Below are positions 61,891-64,000 of a stretch of DNA of 64,000 bases, in pieces. The notes beneath the pieces were generated by a model. The model was not told where the DNA came from. It was given only the letters and a program-made list of their open reading frames with translations, and made no database searches. The stretch spans positions 5,605,899-5,669,898 of the forward strand of contig NW_004624842.1 of the NCBI RefSeq assembly GCF_000247695.1. The letters are read 5' to 3'. The number at the start of each line of letters is the position of its first letter. The first letter of the stretch is position 1. This DNA is from Heterocephalus glaber (lineage: Eukaryota; Chordata; Mammalia; Rodentia; Bathyergidae). A program made the translations under genes and the position numbers.

Positions 61891-62214
61891 CCAATATTTT
61901 CTTACATATTAAAGTTAAGATAGAACATCGATCCTGAAATTATGAATGTAAGGTAGGCTTTATTGTATCCTTAAATTTCATTTCAGGAGAGCAAAGGAGG
62001 TGATACATTTGTTTAAAAAATGAGGTTGCATGATTAATGGTTTGATAAAAATCAATTATATCAAAATCATTATAACAAGGCACACATTTTCATACAGGTC
62101 TGGTGAAAATAAAAGAATCTGTAGGGAGCCTAGCAGACAAATGGTTGAAGAAACCTAAAAGAAACCATTAAGGTAGATGATCAATAGTACACTTGAAAAT
62201 AGAAGTTTTTCTTT

Positions 62215-62745
62215 TCTTTTTTTTTCCCCCGTTGAGACAAGGTCTCCCTTTGTAGTACAGGCTGGCCCTGAACTTACTATGTAGCCCAGGCTGGCTTTGA
62301 ATTCCTAGCAATCATCCTGCCTCAGCCTCCCCAGTGCTGGGATTACAAACGTGTGCTACTATGTTTTGGCTAAAAAAAGTTTTTATAAGGGGCGGGGGTT
62401 TTAGCTCAGTGGTTCCAGTGCCTGCCTCGCAAGCACAAGGTCCCAAGTACCAAAAAAAAAAAAAAAGTTTTTATAAAACTGTTAGAAATACAAGTAAAAA
62501 GCTATGTACCGTTGGCTATGGTTCCTTTATATCTCATCTTTAGAAAGGAAATAACATGGGGGCCGGGGATTTAGCTCAGTGGTTTCGCCGCCTGATGTGC
62601 AAGCTCAAGGACCCGAGTTTGATTCCTGGAACCAAAAAAATTAAAAAATAAAAAAGGAAATAAAAGGGCCGGGTATGTAGCTCAGTGGTGCTGAACCTGC
62701 CTGGGAAGTGCAAAGTCCTGAGTTCGAGCCCCAGTACAAGAAGAA
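62215..62745. mobile_element. B1 and three ID SINEs
   Basis: B1 with duplication 62215-62370 (-), IDs 62388-62465 (+), 62562-62640 (+) and 62666-62745 (+). Confidence 0.82.
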
Positions 62746-63346
62746 AAAAAAGGAAAATAACAGTAGCTTGGGAATTTCTGTGAGAATTAAATGAGATAAT
62801 GTAGTGGTAGCTGAGACTTGGTAACTGCTGGTGGCTGAGAATACCACTTTTTTCATGGCCATTCAGCTACCACTGCCTGAAGACAGCAACTCTGAAAGTG
62901 TAGTCAGAGAGGGAAAGGGCAACTGTATTGCAACTGTTTTACTCTACTCCCATACAAATGGAAACCCTGGATTGGAATAGCTCTTTGCTTTTCTACACTG
63001 ACATGTGCTCAGCAGGTAAACTCCAAAGAAGCTCCTGCAACAAACTTTTCTAAGTACATGGGGGGAAAAAAAAGCCTGTCCAAAACTGATCTCAGATTAG
63101 GTATGTTAAAAGGGTTTTCTTGTTTTTGTTTCTCCCTAAATTTAATGGTATTGGAGGTCCACGTTTTAGACATTCCATTGAACAAGAGGTGGTAGAGTTA
63201 TCTCTGAGGCTCAGAGCCCAAGCAATATCCGAGATCACACAGCTGGGGTTACACGTTCAGCCAAGATGTAAGTATTGATATGTTAACTCCTGTCTGCGTA
63301 GATCACCTTAAAGACCACATATTTTACATCTTTCTTATTCATTTTT

Positions 63347-64000
63347 TGGTACCAGGGATTAAACTCAGGACCTTGTGCTTTCGAGGCAGGCACAGTGTCA
63401 CTGAGCTAAATCCCCGGGCCATATCATTCCTAATTTTAAAAACTTTTAATTCTAAAATAGACTTACAGTAGTTACAAGAGTAATAAAAATAATTATCATA
63501 TACCTTTCATACATATTTCCCAAGTACTAATATTTTATCTCCTTTGCTTTTCATTCTCTATTTTGTTCTGATCCATTTCAAAAATTCATGCCCTTTAATT
63601 CATTGTATTTACTAGAATTTGTTCAGTTTTAATGCCCAATCATTATATTCATTTTATTACTTTTTCAGACCTCTCTCGATATTTCTAGCATATGAAAGCA
63701 AAAAAATATGAAGTGAGCTCAGTATCAAATGAGATAAATTGTACTTGTAATATTGTCCTCATTTACGTGTAAGTTTTTTTGTGTGTGTATGTGCAGTATT
63801 GGGAATTGAACCCAGAGTCTTTGCACATGGCTATATTCTCAGCCCTTTTATATTTTGCAGTACTGAGGACTGAACCCAAGGCCTCTGAACTGAGCTACAA
63901 CCCTGCTTTTAAAAAAACTTTTCATTTGAGACAGGATCTCACTAATTCATTAAATTGTCTGGGCTTGGTTTGAACTTTCGGGCCTCCCAGAGTACTGGGA
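63347..64000 (-). mobile_element. ID SINEs and B1 at the window end
   Basis: Young ID 63347-63420, degraded IDs 63790-63905, and a B1 from about 63920 that runs off the end. Confidence 0.72.

Larger units (their letters stand above)
60392..64000 (-). other. CBFA2T2: CBFA2T2 intron, continuing past the window
   Basis: AT-rich, no further CBFA2T2 exon found. Holds mariner relics, an L1 3' end, SINEs and a MIR-like piece (63160-63260). Confidence 0.75.

Overview
This is vertebrate nuclear DNA from a rodent. The genes are split by GT-AG introns (plus one minor-class AT-AC intron), UTRs carry AATAAA signals, and introns are crowded with two rodent SINE types: 7SL-derived B1 elements, several with the internal duplication typical of rodents, and tRNA-derived ID-like elements. 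I saw no B2 elements, and the dominant ID-like subfamily differs from the mouse/rat type. My best guess is a non-murid rodent, perhaps a castorimorph (beaver, kangaroo rat, pocket gopher), but the species is inference. Gene order matches the human 20q11.22 block E2F1 - NECAB3 (with C20orf144 and ACTL10) - CBFA2T2, shown here in reverse.

Layout. 1-7045: 3' part of E2F1 (+), exons 2-7 and the 3'UTR; exon 1 lies before the window. 7046-8700: SINE-bearing gap, then a GC-rich promoter. 8831-25650: NECAB3 (+), 13 coding exons. Its 8.7 kb intron 5 contains two genes on the opposite strand: ACTL10 (15063-16214, single-exon actin-like frame) and C20orf144 (18594-19644, two exons). 25671-31364: tail-to-tail gap holding a consensus-quality CTCF motif and an AP-1 pair. 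31365-64000: 3' half of CBFA2T2/MTGR1 (-): a long 3'UTR and the last five coding exons, separated by introns full of SINEs, fossil DNA transposons and LTRs.

Functions. E2F1 is a cell-cycle transcription factor; NECAB3 is a neuronal/Golgi EF-hand protein with an ABM-like domain; CBFA2T2 is an ETO-family transcriptional corepressor; ACTL10 and C20orf144 are little-studied genes, probably testis-biased by family knowledge. They share a neighbourhood rather than a pathway. I found no novel gene system. The points most worth checking are the AT-AC intron of E2F1, the ACTL10 frame that covers a whole actin fold but has no early ATG and has lost ATP-site residues, the myristoylation-like N terminus of C20orf144, a possible 39-nt cassette exon in NECAB3, the CTCF motif, a three-layer nested transposon insertion, and an inverted pair of mariner transposase ends.
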